Assembly: GCF_047338595.1 (NCBI RefSeq)
Contig: NZ_JBLFBO010000001.1
Location: 186,001 to 250,000 of the forward strand
From: Nitrospira_D sp019636945
GTDB lineage: Bacteria > Nitrospirota > Nitrospiria > Nitrospirales > Nitrospiraceae
Reading direction: 5' to 3'
DNA length: 64,000 bases
The notes beneath the pieces were generated by a model. The model did not search any database and had not been told where the DNA came from. It worked only from the letters and a program-made list of their open reading frames with translations. The position numbers were made by a program, and so were the translations under genes. Below are positions 42,855-52,270 of the stretch, in pieces (within the stretch, counting starts at the first letter, position 1; every line of letters starts with the position of its first letter).

Positions 42855-42912
42855 TCGTTGATTTAATGGTGAGCCGGCTGGGACTCGAACCCAGGGCCCT
42901 CGCCTTAAAAGC
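42855..42912. repeat. Left 58-bp direct repeat (att site) of the integrative element
   Basis: Identical over 58 bp to 61536-61593. It begins with TCGTTGATTTAA, the last three integrase codons and stop, and continues with the 3' half of a tRNA gene (minus strand, from the anticodon loop CTTTTAA to CCA). The anticodon loop indicates tRNA-Lys(UUU). Confidence 0.9.
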
Positions 42913-43358
42913 TCGAAAGAACGGTTTTTGACAAGTGCTCGCTATGACAACGGTTTCCCCACTATTCCCTGTAATATTGAGATGTTAGTCAATTCTATTA
43001 GCTCTATGCGTTCTCGCCTCTTTCCCTCCATTCCTGCAGGGTTTTGACACAAAATTCACCACAGGGTGAATACCTACAAAAGGTGAGGGATTTGGTCTCT
43101 GGTTGTGATGCCCCCTCGTGATGAAAGGGTTCTGAGGCGGTGTCGACTGGGCTATCCCTTTCATCGTAGTGTGAAGGCCGCTTCGCAGATTCGGATTCCG
43201 GCATCAGTGGCATTCGTTCCCTGTGTTACTCCCTAAACATAAAGCTGTCTCACAAAAGAAGGCCTATTGGTGCCACCTGTTCTTCCTCGTGCTAGAATAC
43301 CCGTGATCTCATCGGAGAGCGATGTGTCGCATCCGATGCCCGGACCCGGCGCGAGAGC
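42913..43358. other. Intergenic region at the left end of the island
   Basis: About 446 bases after the left att site. A minus-strand 69-residue ORF (43004-43213, ending CGEFCVKTLQEW) is not supported by a family. From about 43268 the sequence matches that upstream of the outer mntA copy (42170 onward). Confidence 0.5.
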
Positions 43359-43685
43359 GTGATTGAAACAGAAAGATTCCTGACGATGCTCACAAGTCGA
43401 GATGAAGTCCTTAAGCTGATCGAACAACATCAGGCGACTCTGAGGAGATTGGGAGTCCGTAGGCTGGGCCTGTTTGGGTCCTATGCCCGGGGCGAGGCTA
43501 TGCCAGGAAGTGATCTCGATTTTGTCGTGGAGCTGTCGGAGAAGTCCTTCGACGCCTACATGGATACGAAAATCTTCCTGGAAGACCTGTTCCAGTCTCG
43601 CGTCGACCTCGTCACGATGAGTTCTATCAAGCCACGACTCCTCCCGATTATCCAACGAGAAGCCCTCTATGCCCCGGGATTCTAG
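43359..43685 (+). CDS. mntA: MntA-like nucleotidyltransferase antitoxin
   Basis: A 108-residue minimal nucleotidyltransferase with the intact GSX10DXD motif (GSYARGEAMPGSDLD near residues 39-53) and a third Asp in SRVDLV. Start GTG at 43359 or ATG at 43386. It overlaps the hepT start by 17 bases. The product is expected to AMPylate HepT and neutralise it (type VII toxin-antitoxin). It is the only intact partner of the island's HepT and is nearly identical to the copy 1.1 kb to the left. Confidence 0.88.
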   Translation: MIETERFLTMLTSRDEVLKLIEQHQATLRRLGVRRLGLFGSYARGEAMPGSDLDFVVELSEKSFDAYMDTKIFLEDLFQSRVDLVTMSSIKPRLLPIIQREALYAPGF

Positions 43686-44016
43686 GGTGTACCTGGAAGA
43701 CATTCTCGAGGCCACTCGGAAGATTGCATCCTATACGGCCAATCTATCCAAAGCCGCGTTTCTCGAAGATGAGAAGACCTTCGATGCCGTGGTCCGGAAT
43801 CTCGAAGTGATTGGTGAGGCCGTTAAGAAACTTCCAGAAGACTTCCGAGCCCAATATCCATCACTGGAATGGAAGAAAATGGCCGGGCTTCGCGACATCC
43901 TGATTCATGAGTATTTCGGTCTGGATTCGGAAATCGTCTGGGACATCGTGAAGAACAAAGTGCCGCCGCTCAACCAGGCAGTTCGAGCGATGTTGAATCA
44001 GATGTTGAATCAATAG
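43669..44016 (+). CDS. hepT: HepT-like RNase toxin
   Basis: A 115-residue HEPN protein starting MPRDSRVYLEDILEATRKI. The RX4-6HXY motif is intact (GLRDILIHEYFGLD). Length is normal. It overlaps mntA by 17 bases, so translation is coupled. HepT cleaves RNA (tRNA 3' ends in studied cases) when not modified. The carboxyl end has a small duplication (MLNQMLNQ) that the broken copy at 42581-42694 lacks. It stabilises the island or acts in defence. Confidence 0.88.
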   Translation: MPRDSRVYLEDILEATRKIASYTANLSKAAFLEDEKTFDAVVRNLEVIGEAVKKLPEDFRAQYPSLEWKKMAGLRDILIHEYFGLDSEIVWDIVKNKVPPLNQAVRAMLNQMLNQ

Positions 44017-44187
44017 ACCGAATCGGTGCACTCTCTATCTCTTGTCAACCTCATGGGATCCCCTCGCTTCCTTGTCGAGGTGCTGTCAGTGTTTCAAGAC
44101 ATGACCTCCCTACGACTCTCAAAACACTCCACCTGCCGTTGATGTTGATCCTGACCTGCGAGGAAGGGGGCCATTTAGGAAGATGGA

Positions 44188-45963
44188 TCAGTAGAGGTCG
44201 GCCAGGCCGGTCCGGATAGACTCGGGCAGGTTGGGTTGGTTGGCAATGTCCGTGAGAAAATTGGCATCGTCGGCCACCGTGAGCGGGTCGAGCGCGATCG
44301 GCTGAAGCAGTTGCGAAAGCGGAACAGCCGTCGCACGTGTGGAGGCCCGCTTGGGTCCCGTGAAATCGCGGGGGCCGTTGAAAGGGAGTCGTGGGCGCTG
44401 GTCTACTCCGGTCGCCTGAATCTCATCAAGCGCGAGAGACCACACCACCGGTTCCGGGGCATCGAGCGCGCGCGGCGCGGCTTTCTTCGGCTTCGGTTTC
44501 TCGAGTTCTCGCGCCAATTTCGGGAGATCCTGGAAGGCCTTCTTCAAGGCGCTGCGGGCCGCACGTAACGACACTGACCCCACATCCGGATCCCCGGTTT
44601 CCTGCTGAAGAAACAGTCGCCGGGTCTGTCTCCCGACTCGTACCGTTTCTCCTTCTGACCCGAAGGCCTTCATCAATCCTGGCAAGCCGTAGCGGGCCAC
44701 GCCATTGATCATGACCAAGCTGATCGCGGTTTCCTTCGCCCGGATCAGCGCGTCATAGGGATCCCCTTCCTGACCAGCCATGACCAGCACATCGGCCCGT
44801 TTGCCGGCTTCGAGCGTGCCAAGGGCGTCGTGCCACTTGAGAATCCTCGCCGCCTCCCTTGTCGCCATCCCCACAATGTCTCGAGCGCTGAACAACCCGT
44901 TCAACTGATGCTGGGAATAGAGCCACGCCACTTTCAACTCGCCAAACAAATTCTTGCTCCCGGAGGGGGACCAGTCGCTGCCGAGGCTGATGCGGACGCC
45001 CGCTTGCTTGGCCACATCCACCCGCGCTGTGTCGCCATACAACAGGAGGTTGCTAAGCGGTGACCACACAATCGCGCCGCCGTGCTGCGCGAGCACGGCG
45101 AGATCCTCAGGCAACAGCCCCGCTGCGTGAATCCCCGCAAACCGATCGTTGATCGCCCATTGGTTCGGCGCGACTTCGAGCGCTAAAAAATGCTTGCGGG
45201 CGATCGAGTCGGGTTGTTCCGGCTTGGTAATCCCCTCACTCAGATGCAGGAGGAAACAGCTATCCTCTTTCTTGAGCCGAGCCAGGAACGAGGCGGCGCT
45301 TTTGGCGTCTACATCAGGGATCCGCGCCTTGGCTTCCGACAGCGCCGGGTCATCGGTCTGCTCCACGTTGCGGACAATGCCCCGGTAGTACCGCTGCACC
45401 CCCGCATTGCTACTCAACATGATCCCTTGGGTCGTCGTCACCCCTCCCAACAGGCATTTGCATTCCACATAGCGAACTAGCGGGGCGAGCAACGCAGCCT
45501 TGCCTTGGGCATCGCGGTAGGTACCCACGACGGTCATCGGACCGCTGATGAGCTTTCGGTAATCGGGATGATCAGGCCATTGGCCACGGTGTTGGAATAA
45601 CTTCGGCACTGGGCTCCAGAGCGGCAGCGCGTTATAGCTGAGATGGTTGTGTAATTCGATGAGGCCGGGAAAGAGCGTCCCGCCGGTCTCCACTACGGGC
45701 ACTGTGTCGAATCCCGGTGGCGGCGGTTGCCGGCGGTTTTGCACCGCCACGATGGTGCCCTGCTCAAGGAACAGGACAGCATCGGGCTTGACCGTCCCAG
45801 CATCATCCATGGTGACCACACGTCCGGCCAGCGCGAGCTTCGGTCCCGCGAGCGGATCGATGGGACTCGTTTTCTTGGCGGCTCTTGTGGCTGTCGGTGT
45901 AGCACGTCGTGCGGTGGACACCGGGCTGGGGAGCGGATACCAGCGTCGAGCGCCATCGGTCAT
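44188..45963 (-). CDS. Amidohydrolase-superfamily protein
   Basis: A 591-residue enzyme, longer than the usual 400-480. The core is a metal-dependent TIM barrel: HNHLSYN (first HxH) near residue 105, LLHLSEG, AGIHAAGL and the catalytic Asp in GSDWSPSG near 331. The closest type is chlorohydrolase/deaminase-like. The extra C-terminal 150 residues, rich in Lys and Pro (ELEKPKPKKAAPRAL), are unrecognised. Its ATG overlaps the stop of the upstream UDG-like gene (ATGA), so the two are coupled. Substrate unknown; deamination of a base or nucleoside is an attractive guess given the partner. Confidence 0.8.
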   Translation of the reverse strand: MTDGARRWYPLPSPVSTARRATPTATRAAKKTSPIDPLAGPKLALAGRVVTMDDAGTVKPDAVLFLEQGTIVAVQNRRQPPPPGFDTVPVVETGGTLFPGLIELHNHLSYNALPLWSPVPKLFQHRGQWPDHPDYRKLISGPMTVVGTYRDAQGKAALLAPLVRYVECKCLLGGVTTTQGIMLSSNAGVQRYYRGIVRNVEQTDDPALSEAKARIPDVDAKSAASFLARLKKEDSCFLLHLSEGITKPEQPDSIARKHFLALEVAPNQWAINDRFAGIHAAGLLPEDLAVLAQHGGAIVWSPLSNLLLYGDTARVDVAKQAGVRISLGSDWSPSGSKNLFGELKVAWLYSQHQLNGLFSARDIVGMATREAARILKWHDALGTLEAGKRADVLVMAGQEGDPYDALIRAKETAISLVMINGVARYGLPGLMKAFGSEGETVRVGRQTRRLFLQQETGDPDVGSVSLRAARSALKKAFQDLPKLARELEKPKPKKAAPRALDAPEPVVWSLALDEIQATGVDQRPRLPFNGPRDFTGPKRASTRATAVPLSQLLQPIALDPLTVADDANFLTDIANQPNLPESIRTGLADLY

Positions 45964-46775
45964 GCGATCACACCTTTCGGCACAGTGAGCGTAATGTTGC
46001 GACGTTTTGCGAGGTCGTCGGCACCGGCCCGTTTGGCCCAGCCGTCTTGTTCATGCATCCAGGCCGGGAGCCCAGCCGGATAATCGAACTCCGGAATCCC
46101 CACTCGGTCACCGTCCACCCAGTTCTCTCCGTACAACATTAGGGCCGTGGGCACATCGGGATGCTGCACATGTGGTGAGAGGACTTGTAGGGCGGCATTC
46201 CAGTTCTGGAGCATCTTCTTGGTGGCAGCCAGGAGTTTGGCCTTCTCTCCCTTTGATGAACTTTCGGGCTGCGTCGGATGCGTCACAGCCGCATAGGCGA
46301 CGGACACGGACTGCCCCGCTGGAGTTGCTCGCCAGAACTGCCACGCCTCGTCCGCCGCTTGCCCCAGCGCGAGCACGGCTTCGACCTGCTGTCCCACCAA
46401 CAAGGCTTCCAACCACCGATTGCGATACTCGATGAGCGCGGGACTCTTTCGTGTCTTGGCCTTGACGCTACCGTACACACTGTAGAGATAGGCGTTGATG
46501 AACACATAACTTCGGCTGATCCCGAGTTTCGCCAAGAATCCCTGGACCCGACGGCCTGCTTCTCCCACCAAAATGCGGCGCACGATGGTCTCATGCTGCG
46601 CCGGGTCTTGCCCGATCACCAAAACACGTGCGGATCCGTCGAGGCGTCCACGGTGAAAGATCGGTCCCCACTCCAGACGAAACTGTCCCGACGGATACAC
46701 GGACTCGTCCGGATAGTCCTCACACAAGCCCTTAAACGGTTGTGCGCCATACCCTGGGTCAAATGGGCGTGTCAT
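45960..46775 (-). CDS. Uracil-DNA-glycosylase-superfamily protein
   Basis: A 271-residue protein starting MTRPFDPGYG; the ATG at 46775 has AGGAGGT eight bases upstream, whereas the ORF to 46886 adds an unlikely leader. Motif 1 is LVIGQDPAQHE (catalytic region) and motif 2 is THPTQPESS, both in UDG-superfamily style. An FINAYLYSVYGS block follows motif 1. It is longer than small family 4 enzymes and carries a C-terminal extension of about 70 residues. It precedes and overlaps the amidohydrolase gene. Excision of deaminated or modified bases is the family activity; a defence role is inferred from location. Confidence 0.75.
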   Translation of the reverse strand: MTRPFDPGYGAQPFKGLCEDYPDESVYPSGQFRLEWGPIFHRGRLDGSARVLVIGQDPAQHETIVRRILVGEAGRRVQGFLAKLGISRSYVFINAYLYSVYGSVKAKTRKSPALIEYRNRWLEALLVGQQVEAVLALGQAADEAWQFWRATPAGQSVSVAYAAVTHPTQPESSSKGEKAKLLAATKKMLQNWNAALQVLSPHVQHPDVPTALMLYGENWVDGDRVGIPEFDYPAGLPAWMHEQDGWAKRAGADDLAKRRNITLTVPKGVIA

Positions 46776-47205
46776 GGTGCTGCACCTCCTGGATATACTT
46801 CGGAAACCAATGCATGTCTTGTACCGCGCACTGTACCAGGTTCCCATCTCTTCATGGCCGCCTATTTCAGAGGAATTCGTGAACAATCAAGTGCTGAAGC
46901 CATTTCCAGGGTGCGATCGCACCAGAGAGATGGATACAGACTGTATCTGAATGTAGACACCCAACGATTGCACATCTTGCCATTGATGGCTTGTGCCAAG
47001 AGCCTTCATGAAGCTTAAGGAAGCCCCCCCCTAAGGACCGGAAGTTTTCCAATGGAACGATTCAGCGTTTCAAGGTATGAGCGATCATCCACTCCTTCCG
47101 ACATTCATGAAATGGGCAAGAAAAGGTCGATGCAAAGAAAAGACTCTTCTGGGCGAGATTCTCACAGATTGATATAGCCGATGCGTAATCTTGTGATAAT
47201 CCGAC
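46776..47205. other. Intergenic region, about 430 bases, no gene
   Basis: Lies between the HTH gene and the UDG-like gene, both minus strand. It has a diverged repeat: the stretch near 47050-47100 (ending GGTATGAGCGATC) resembles 47675-47730 (ending GGCATGAGCGGC). The promoter of the UDG/amidohydrolase pair is expected here. Confidence 0.5.
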
Positions 47206-47589
47206 TTATTCAGATGATCGGTTAGACAGAATGATTTCAGGGCGTAACGATTTCTGAATCAGCTTCCGATAATCCTCGTCGCGAATACGAACGGTTCTGC
47301 CAAATCGGACTGCTGGAATCCTCCTCTGAGCGATCCACTTATACCAGGTGCCTTTCTGAATTCCTGAATCTGCAGCCAACTTATTGATCGACCAGAGACT
47401 GCCGTGAGTGCTGGTTTGGGTTGATTTAATGCTCGAGCGATGGAGTTGCTCAGGCTCTAGGTTAATCTCGTAGATTCTGTTCAGTTCTTGTCTAAGTTGG
47501 TTCGTAACCTTCTGCGCAATGATTTCGATTAGTCGATCAAGAATCTGGGCTGTTTGGTTAGCCAATTCGGTTATTTGCGGTGGACTCAT
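47206..47589 (-). CDS. Helix-turn-helix DNA-binding protein
   Basis: A 127-residue protein starting MSPPQITELANQTAQIL. The ATG at 47589 has GGAGG about ten bases upstream; the ORF runs on to 47811 with improbable sequence. An N-terminal amphipathic helix (residues 5-45) could dimerise; the C-terminal half (WSINKLAADSGIQKGTWYKWIAQRRIPAVRFGRTVRI) is an excisionase/MerR-type winged helix (HTH_17-like). It may control the island's UDG/amidohydrolase or restriction genes. Confidence 0.75.
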   Translation of the reverse strand: MSPPQITELANQTAQILDRLIEIIAQKVTNQLRQELNRIYEINLEPEQLHRSSIKSTQTSTHGSLWSINKLAADSGIQKGTWYKWIAQRRIPAVRFGRTVRIRDEDYRKLIQKSLRPEIILSNRSSE

Positions 47590-47893
47590 GGCTGTTGGCC
47601 TCCATTGGGTTGGTGAGAGAAATGTTGTGGTAAAACCTATCTGATCCTGTGAAGGAAACCTCCGGAGGGCCGGGGGCTTCCCAAGGACAAGGCACAGCAT
47701 TTCAGGGCATGAGCGGCAATCTATTCCTTGGCCTCCCGGGCTAGGGTCTCCAGGTCGCTCAGACCGCAAGAGGTACTTGTTGCCCCAGGCACTGGACTGA
47801 TTGACGACCAAAGAACAACCACTTCTTTAAACCAGTCCCAGGACTGAAGCGGCTGGGATGGCGCTACCATCCGATGGATCGAGAAAGTACCAT
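47590..47893. other. Intergenic region, about 300 bases, no gene
   Basis: Contains the second copy of the diverged repeat noted in the previous spacer. The ORF extension of the HTH gene covers part of it but lacks a ribosome site. Confidence 0.45.
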
Positions 47894-48481
47894 CTAGTCC
47901 CGGAGGGCGGCCTTGAGGAGGGATGCACGTTTCGAGAGTAAAAAAGGAGTGTAGTCTCTAAACCCACGGTCTCGGTCGCCACGTGTTTGAACAACCTTCC
48001 GCTCATCGTCAAAACCAAAACCGAACATCCCATCTGGGCTACCTGCTCTTGTACGACAAGACAACATGAACCTCTTCATCTCATGCTGTGTGAATAGCAA
48101 GGTACAGTCTTTATACCAGTGGCGCCCAACCGGCTTAGTACGTCCCGCATCTGGGGCGTAGAGACCAAAGAGCAGGAAGTAATCAGCTTCCTTGGGAACA
48201 TTAAACCGATTGAACCAAGTATGGAATCGCCACCGTTTTGTCGTGTTGCGCTTCGGTGGTTCCTGACTATACGAGCGAGAGGCCTTAACTTGGATGGTCA
48301 CCACTCGTGAGCTTCCATCTCGACGCCGCCGGAGGATTGCTAAATCAAACCCCTTCTCCTGACGAGAGGTAGGGATCAGCACCGAATAGCCTTTTGATTT
48401 CGGGAACAGATTCTGCAGTCGGTTCGCCAGAAGAAATTCGGGCCATTGGAGAGTAAAAACGGGGTCCATTGGTGTGACCAA
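47894..48481 (-). CDS. PD-(D/E)XK-like nuclease or DUF4365-like protein
   Basis: A 195-residue protein (TTG at 48481 or ATG at 48469, one to two codons from the preceding gene's stop). The core GFDLAILRRRRDGSSRVVTIQVKASRSY shows Asp followed by a QVK strand, a restriction-endonuclease-fold pattern with Gln in place of Glu. The remaining sequence has basic and aromatic residues typical of DNA-acting enzymes. It follows the Mrr-like gene with a one-base gap, so they are co-translated. Function in defence is inferred from context. Confidence 0.65.
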   Translation of the reverse strand: MVTPMDPVFTLQWPEFLLANRLQNLFPKSKGYSVLIPTSRQEKGFDLAILRRRRDGSSRVVTIQVKASRSYSQEPPKRNTTKRWRFHTWFNRFNVPKEADYFLLFGLYAPDAGRTKPVGRHWYKDCTLLFTQHEMKRFMLSCRTRAGSPDGMFGFGFDDERKVVQTRGDRDRGFRDYTPFLLSKRASLLKAALRD

Positions 48482-48482
48482 T

Positions 48483-49481
48483 CTATGTGGGCCAATAGAT
48501 TCGCGTGAGCGGGATCAACGCTCTCGCCTCAGAATCCATTTTTTCGAAATGATCAGCGATCTCACGGGCAAGGTCGTCGAGGTCCATTAGCGTCAAAGGA
48601 ATCGCCGAGCGATCCGCTTCGTATCGGGCTTCTTTAGAAAAGCCTCCCGTACTGACATACAGTCCCTTGTCGTCTTTGTGACGCCCACCAATAAAACTGC
48701 GGATTTCATTTGCGCCCATTGCGTCGCGCCTGTGTTTTACTTCAACCACAATGCGTGGTGGCTCAAAACCAAAACCATCGGGCGAAGCGATAATATCCTT
48801 CCCACGATCAGAGCCCCTCGGAGAAATTCTTGTTTTGTAACCCATCGCTCTTAAAAGCCCGGCGATGATCTGCTGCATCTGCTCCCAGTCAAGTCGGGAC
48901 AACCGGTCTTTTATGAATTCTACGGATCGGGATTGAATATCCTTGAGCGCCTCTGCCACACCCTGTTGCTCTTCTTGTTCTGCAATCACTGTCCCCTGTA
49001 CTTTTGATTTTGCTTTGGCCTCAATCTCCTGAGACGACTCCTCAGGTACCTTGAACAAAGCCATGATGGCTCCAAGGGAATTTCTCGTAGTCACGGACAG
49101 TAGATCCCTTCGGACTTCTCCTTGCCAGGATACTTCCCTGACCGTGGCTAATTCTGGAACCAATCCGGGTTTGAATTGTGGTTCGGTTTTTATGACGCCC
49201 AGAAAGTAGGTGCGTAGCGATGGATCGTAGGTAATGACTCTGTCCTCAATTTTGAATCCCCTCAAGAACCGATCAATTTGACTCGCCGCAGCAGATGCCT
49301 GAGGCGCGGTTAAGTCAGGCCACGTGATCATGAGCTTCGTGACAATTGCCTCCTTGTTTGGACACTTAGTCCAATCAATCTCACTCCATCCTATCGCAAT
49401 TACACCTTTCTCTCGGAAGTCTGAGATGGAAGCAGCTCTCTCACCGGCTCGGACCATCCACATAGGTTTCGAGGCCATCAA
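48483..49481 (-). CDS. Mrr-like restriction endonuclease
   Basis: A 332-residue protein. Residues 1-130 form an N-terminal recognition-like domain (MWMVRAGERAASISDFREKGVIAIGW). The C-terminal Mrr catalytic domain is complete: GYKTRISPRGSDRGKDIIASPDGFG, then IVVEVKHRRD, giving the D-EVK active site. Mrr enzymes cut modified or foreign DNA. The gene is on the hsd/ptu strand, 119 bases after ptuB, and adjoins the smaller nuclease. It may act alone as a type IV enzyme or with its neighbours. Confidence 0.82.
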   Translation of the reverse strand: MMASKPMWMVRAGERAASISDFREKGVIAIGWSEIDWTKCPNKEAIVTKLMITWPDLTAPQASAAASQIDRFLRGFKIEDRVITYDPSLRTYFLGVIKTEPQFKPGLVPELATVREVSWQGEVRRDLLSVTTRNSLGAIMALFKVPEESSQEIEAKAKSKVQGTVIAEQEEQQGVAEALKDIQSRSVEFIKDRLSRLDWEQMQQIIAGLLRAMGYKTRISPRGSDRGKDIIASPDGFGFEPPRIVVEVKHRRDAMGANEIRSFIGGRHKDDKGLYVSTGGFSKEARYEADRSAIPLTLMDLDDLAREIADHFEKMDSEARALIPLTRIYWPT

Positions 49482-49600
49482 GTCACCTTTTGAACATCAC
49501 GATCTTCAAAAATGCTACTAATTCGTTTGAACTATCAAGAATGGCTTTGCAGTGAGCCGCTCTACACTGCCGAACCAGCCAGCCTCCTTGTATTTCCTCT

Positions 49601-50416
49601 TCATGCACTCGGGAGTTTCTCAAATATCAATGCGATCAATGGGGCAGGAGCATTTTTTCGAATGCATGCCTCTATAACGGAAGAGAACTCTTCCGTATAT
49701 CCGACCATCCCCTTCAGCTTTTCCATTGCGGCTGCCTGACCAACAAGCTGTAGCACATGAGGCCCAGTTGCCCCCTTATAATCTGCAATCGCCATCATGC
49801 ACTTATCCCAGTAATCTGCACGCTTTTGTTTAAGCCTGTCTCTCACGTTAAGGCCTAGTATCTCAATCGTTCTCAAGGCCCTTTGTTCATCTTGGTCGCT
49901 AATGTTGGCTGCTGGTACGGCCATGCAAGCATCCTCGTCCTTTTCATATGTGATCAGTCTGGCCTGATCAGTGGTCGGATCAATTAAGAGGGGCGCTTCC
50001 AACTGCAGCGACACGGGATCTGTAGCATTAGCTCGAGCACCCTCGATAATTGGGAAAACATCGAGTTTCTTAACATTGATAAGCTGACCACAGATCCGAT
50101 AGTTCTTCCAATCAAATGCCAACCACCAATATCCCTCGCACACGTCGCCTTCCAAATCTTTCACTCGGCACTTAGGCCGATAGTGGTCGATATGGATTGA
50201 CGAAACTGAGTCCTGAGCTTCCGTATACCAGCACTTATTATTGAACTGTTGGAGCAGCCAGTTGCGAATGCGGTCATCTCGCCAAAGACCCTCGTTCTTA
50301 TCGATAATCTTTGCGCGCTCGTCCAGATTGGTTGCAGCACGCAGCAAGGTCGTTATGGCTTCAGCTTCATCCACCCAATCTTTAGGAGGAGCACCTTTGA
50401 TGTGGACTCTTCTCAT
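49601..50416 (-). CDS. ptuB: HNH endonuclease, PtuB-like (Septu)
   Basis: A 271-residue protein. An HNH motif is visible: KCWYTEAQ, IHIDHYRPKCRV (the His-His core) and YWWLAFDWKNYRICGQLINVKK with the Asn. This is the form seen in Septu PtuB and related retron HNH effectors (TIGR02646-like). The ATG overlaps the ptuA stop by four bases. With the ATPase it makes a two-gene Septu-like system; the ATPase senses infection and the nuclease cuts DNA. The family call rests on motif and gene order. Confidence 0.82.
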   Translation of the reverse strand: MRRVHIKGAPPKDWVDEAEAITTLLRAATNLDERAKIIDKNEGLWRDDRIRNWLLQQFNNKCWYTEAQDSVSSIHIDHYRPKCRVKDLEGDVCEGYWWLAFDWKNYRICGQLINVKKLDVFPIIEGARANATDPVSLQLEAPLLIDPTTDQARLITYEKDEDACMAVPAANISDQDEQRALRTIEILGLNVRDRLKQKRADYWDKCMMAIADYKGATGPHVLQLVGQAAAMEKLKGMVGYTEEFSSVIEACIRKNAPAPLIALIFEKLPSA

Positions 50417-52269
50417 GTCTTATTGCGTCCCAATTGTATTTTCAGCTCTTGCGCCAGCGCGGAAAGATCACTCTGGCGATCTTGCTTGACGAGCTTAGTA
50501 ACGATTGCCTTGGCAAGCGCTTCCTGTTCCCTGAGCTCATCTTCCGTGAAAAGCTTGTTTAACGGCTGACTCCTGGCCTCATACATTTTTTGGATAAAAA
50601 GCTGGTAGAGAGGATCTCGGTACTCTCGTGAAAAGCCCAAGTCTTCAAGATGCTTCCGCAAATGCGCAAGTCTTGATTCCTCTGCTTCAGTGAGCCCCTG
50701 TTTTGCTTTCTTAGCTAAAAGCTCGTTCCTTTCCTGCAATTCCCGCAGAGTCGGTGCATCCAATGTTGAGGGCAGACCAAACATCTCGCTTTTCAGGAGT
50801 CCGGCGACGCCCATGCCTTGCGGGTGCTCGTCAGGGATCTCGACCACCGACTTGCCCCCTTCCGTACGCAGAATGTGCACCTGCTCCCGTCGAAGGCTCC
50901 CGATCATCATCGGATCATGCGTCGTAATGAGGACCTGCGATTCACCGTGTGCTATCGAGTCGCCCCCGGAACCTAAGACGCCTTCGATATCATCAAAATA
51001 CCGAAGCTTCCAAATTGGGTTGAGATGTGTATCCGGCTCATCAAGCAGAAAGAGGCAGTGGTCCTCGCGAGTAATCCGCATGAGCCCCAGCACCGTGAGC
51101 ATTTGTAGCTCACCTTCCGAGAGCTGGGTAAAGCTCACCTTGCCTCCGTTCTCGTCACGCTTCCTAACAGTGATCCGCACTTCGTCGATCAGATCACCGA
51201 TGTAGGCCCCCTCGGCATAGCGGAAGAAGCTGTCAACGCTACCAACCAGGTCACCAAGCTTCTTGAGCTTCTCTTGGCTAGGAACAAAGAGGTAGAGCTG
51301 CTTTTGCTTCTCACTGCGTCCACGGAAGTCGAGTTGTTTGGTTCTTTCCTCCTGGATGGGTGCCCAAGCAACTTGCCAGAGCTTATCCAGAAACTCGCTC
51401 ACGACATTCCCGCGCGCGTACCAGAAGCGTGGATCACCTTCGTTGAGTTCGTTCTCATCGAAGGTACCACTGCGACGCCTCTCGCGGAGACGGTACGGCT
51501 CTTTCAACACAAAGAGGGCAGATTCCAGCGACTCGATGTGCAAATTTCTCAGCACCTTCTGAAACACCTGATCGTCAGACAGAAGGCAGGCCAGCAACAC
51601 CAGTTGGCTGTGCCCGCCTCGGCAATAGAACAATCGACGCAAGCGGTCGTCTCCTGCGCGCTTGGTCCGGCCTTCAATCCCAGCGCGCAGCCTGGCGGCG
51701 GCCTCGGCGTCGAACTCGCCTTGTTGATACAGCCCAGCCAGTGCCTCCTCACTCAACTTTTCTTCGGCGGTGATCTCTTGCCTTCGGTTGAAGCGCCGCT
51801 GGTGTTCCTGAAACAAGGACTCGATACGCTCGTTGCGGCCTGAATAATAGGCAAAGATGTGAGTTGGGAGGAGACGTGGCCCGCGTCGCTTGTCCTGATC
51901 AACTTTGTTCAGCGGATCATTCTTTGTCAGATACTCCTGAGAGACCCGATCGTCATCCACCCACACGAAAGGATGCTTCTGCTTAGCCTTCTCGGCTTGG
52001 ATGCGCACAATATGACCACGAATTTCATATTCCAACGTATAGTCGAACGCAGCTTCGCGGTTAAGATCAATGTCACGGAAGATGGTAATCAGAGCCTCAA
52101 TGAGGTTTGACTTGCCCGTGGCATTCTGGCCGATCAGCGCGTGACTGCGGATGGGTTTGCCAGCTAAGTTTTCCGCCCCCCCTTCCTCCGAAGGTAATTG
52201 GGTGCAGAAATCCATCGTGAGGTTGCGCAGGTTTCGGAATTTCGGAATGGCCAGGTAACGCAGCCGCAT
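50413..52269 (-). CDS. ptuA: AAA ATPase, PtuA-like (Septu)
   Basis: A 618-residue SMC/RecF-like ATPase. The ATG at 52269 is chosen because GGGAG lies six bases before it; a TTG frame goes on to 52290. Walker A: IGQNATGKSN; signature: SFTQLSEGELQML; Walker B: CLFLLDEPDTHLNP; the H-loop THDPMMIGS follows. A long middle insertion and a C-terminal helical tail (residues ~480-610) complete the fold. It overlaps the HNH gene by four bases and starts one base after the hsdS stop (TGAAATG), so it is co-translated with the restriction operon. Confidence 0.85.
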   Translation of the reverse strand: MRLRYLAIPKFRNLRNLTMDFCTQLPSEEGGAENLAGKPIRSHALIGQNATGKSNLIEALITIFRDIDLNREAAFDYTLEYEIRGHIVRIQAEKAKQKHPFVWVDDDRVSQEYLTKNDPLNKVDQDKRRGPRLLPTHIFAYYSGRNERIESLFQEHQRRFNRRQEITAEEKLSEEALAGLYQQGEFDAEAAARLRAGIEGRTKRAGDDRLRRLFYCRGGHSQLVLLACLLSDDQVFQKVLRNLHIESLESALFVLKEPYRLRERRRSGTFDENELNEGDPRFWYARGNVVSEFLDKLWQVAWAPIQEERTKQLDFRGRSEKQKQLYLFVPSQEKLKKLGDLVGSVDSFFRYAEGAYIGDLIDEVRITVRKRDENGGKVSFTQLSEGELQMLTVLGLMRITREDHCLFLLDEPDTHLNPIWKLRYFDDIEGVLGSGGDSIAHGESQVLITTHDPMMIGSLRREQVHILRTEGGKSVVEIPDEHPQGMGVAGLLKSEMFGLPSTLDAPTLRELQERNELLAKKAKQGLTEAEESRLAHLRKHLEDLGFSREYRDPLYQLFIQKMYEARSQPLNKLFTEDELREQEALAKAIVTKLVKQDRQSDLSALAQELKIQLGRNKT

Positions 52270-52270
52270 T

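Noticed and set aside
43004..43213. Minus-strand ORF of 69 residues ending CGEFCVKTLQEW
   Set aside because: Weak ribosome site, no family and no context; kept only as a note within the spacer.
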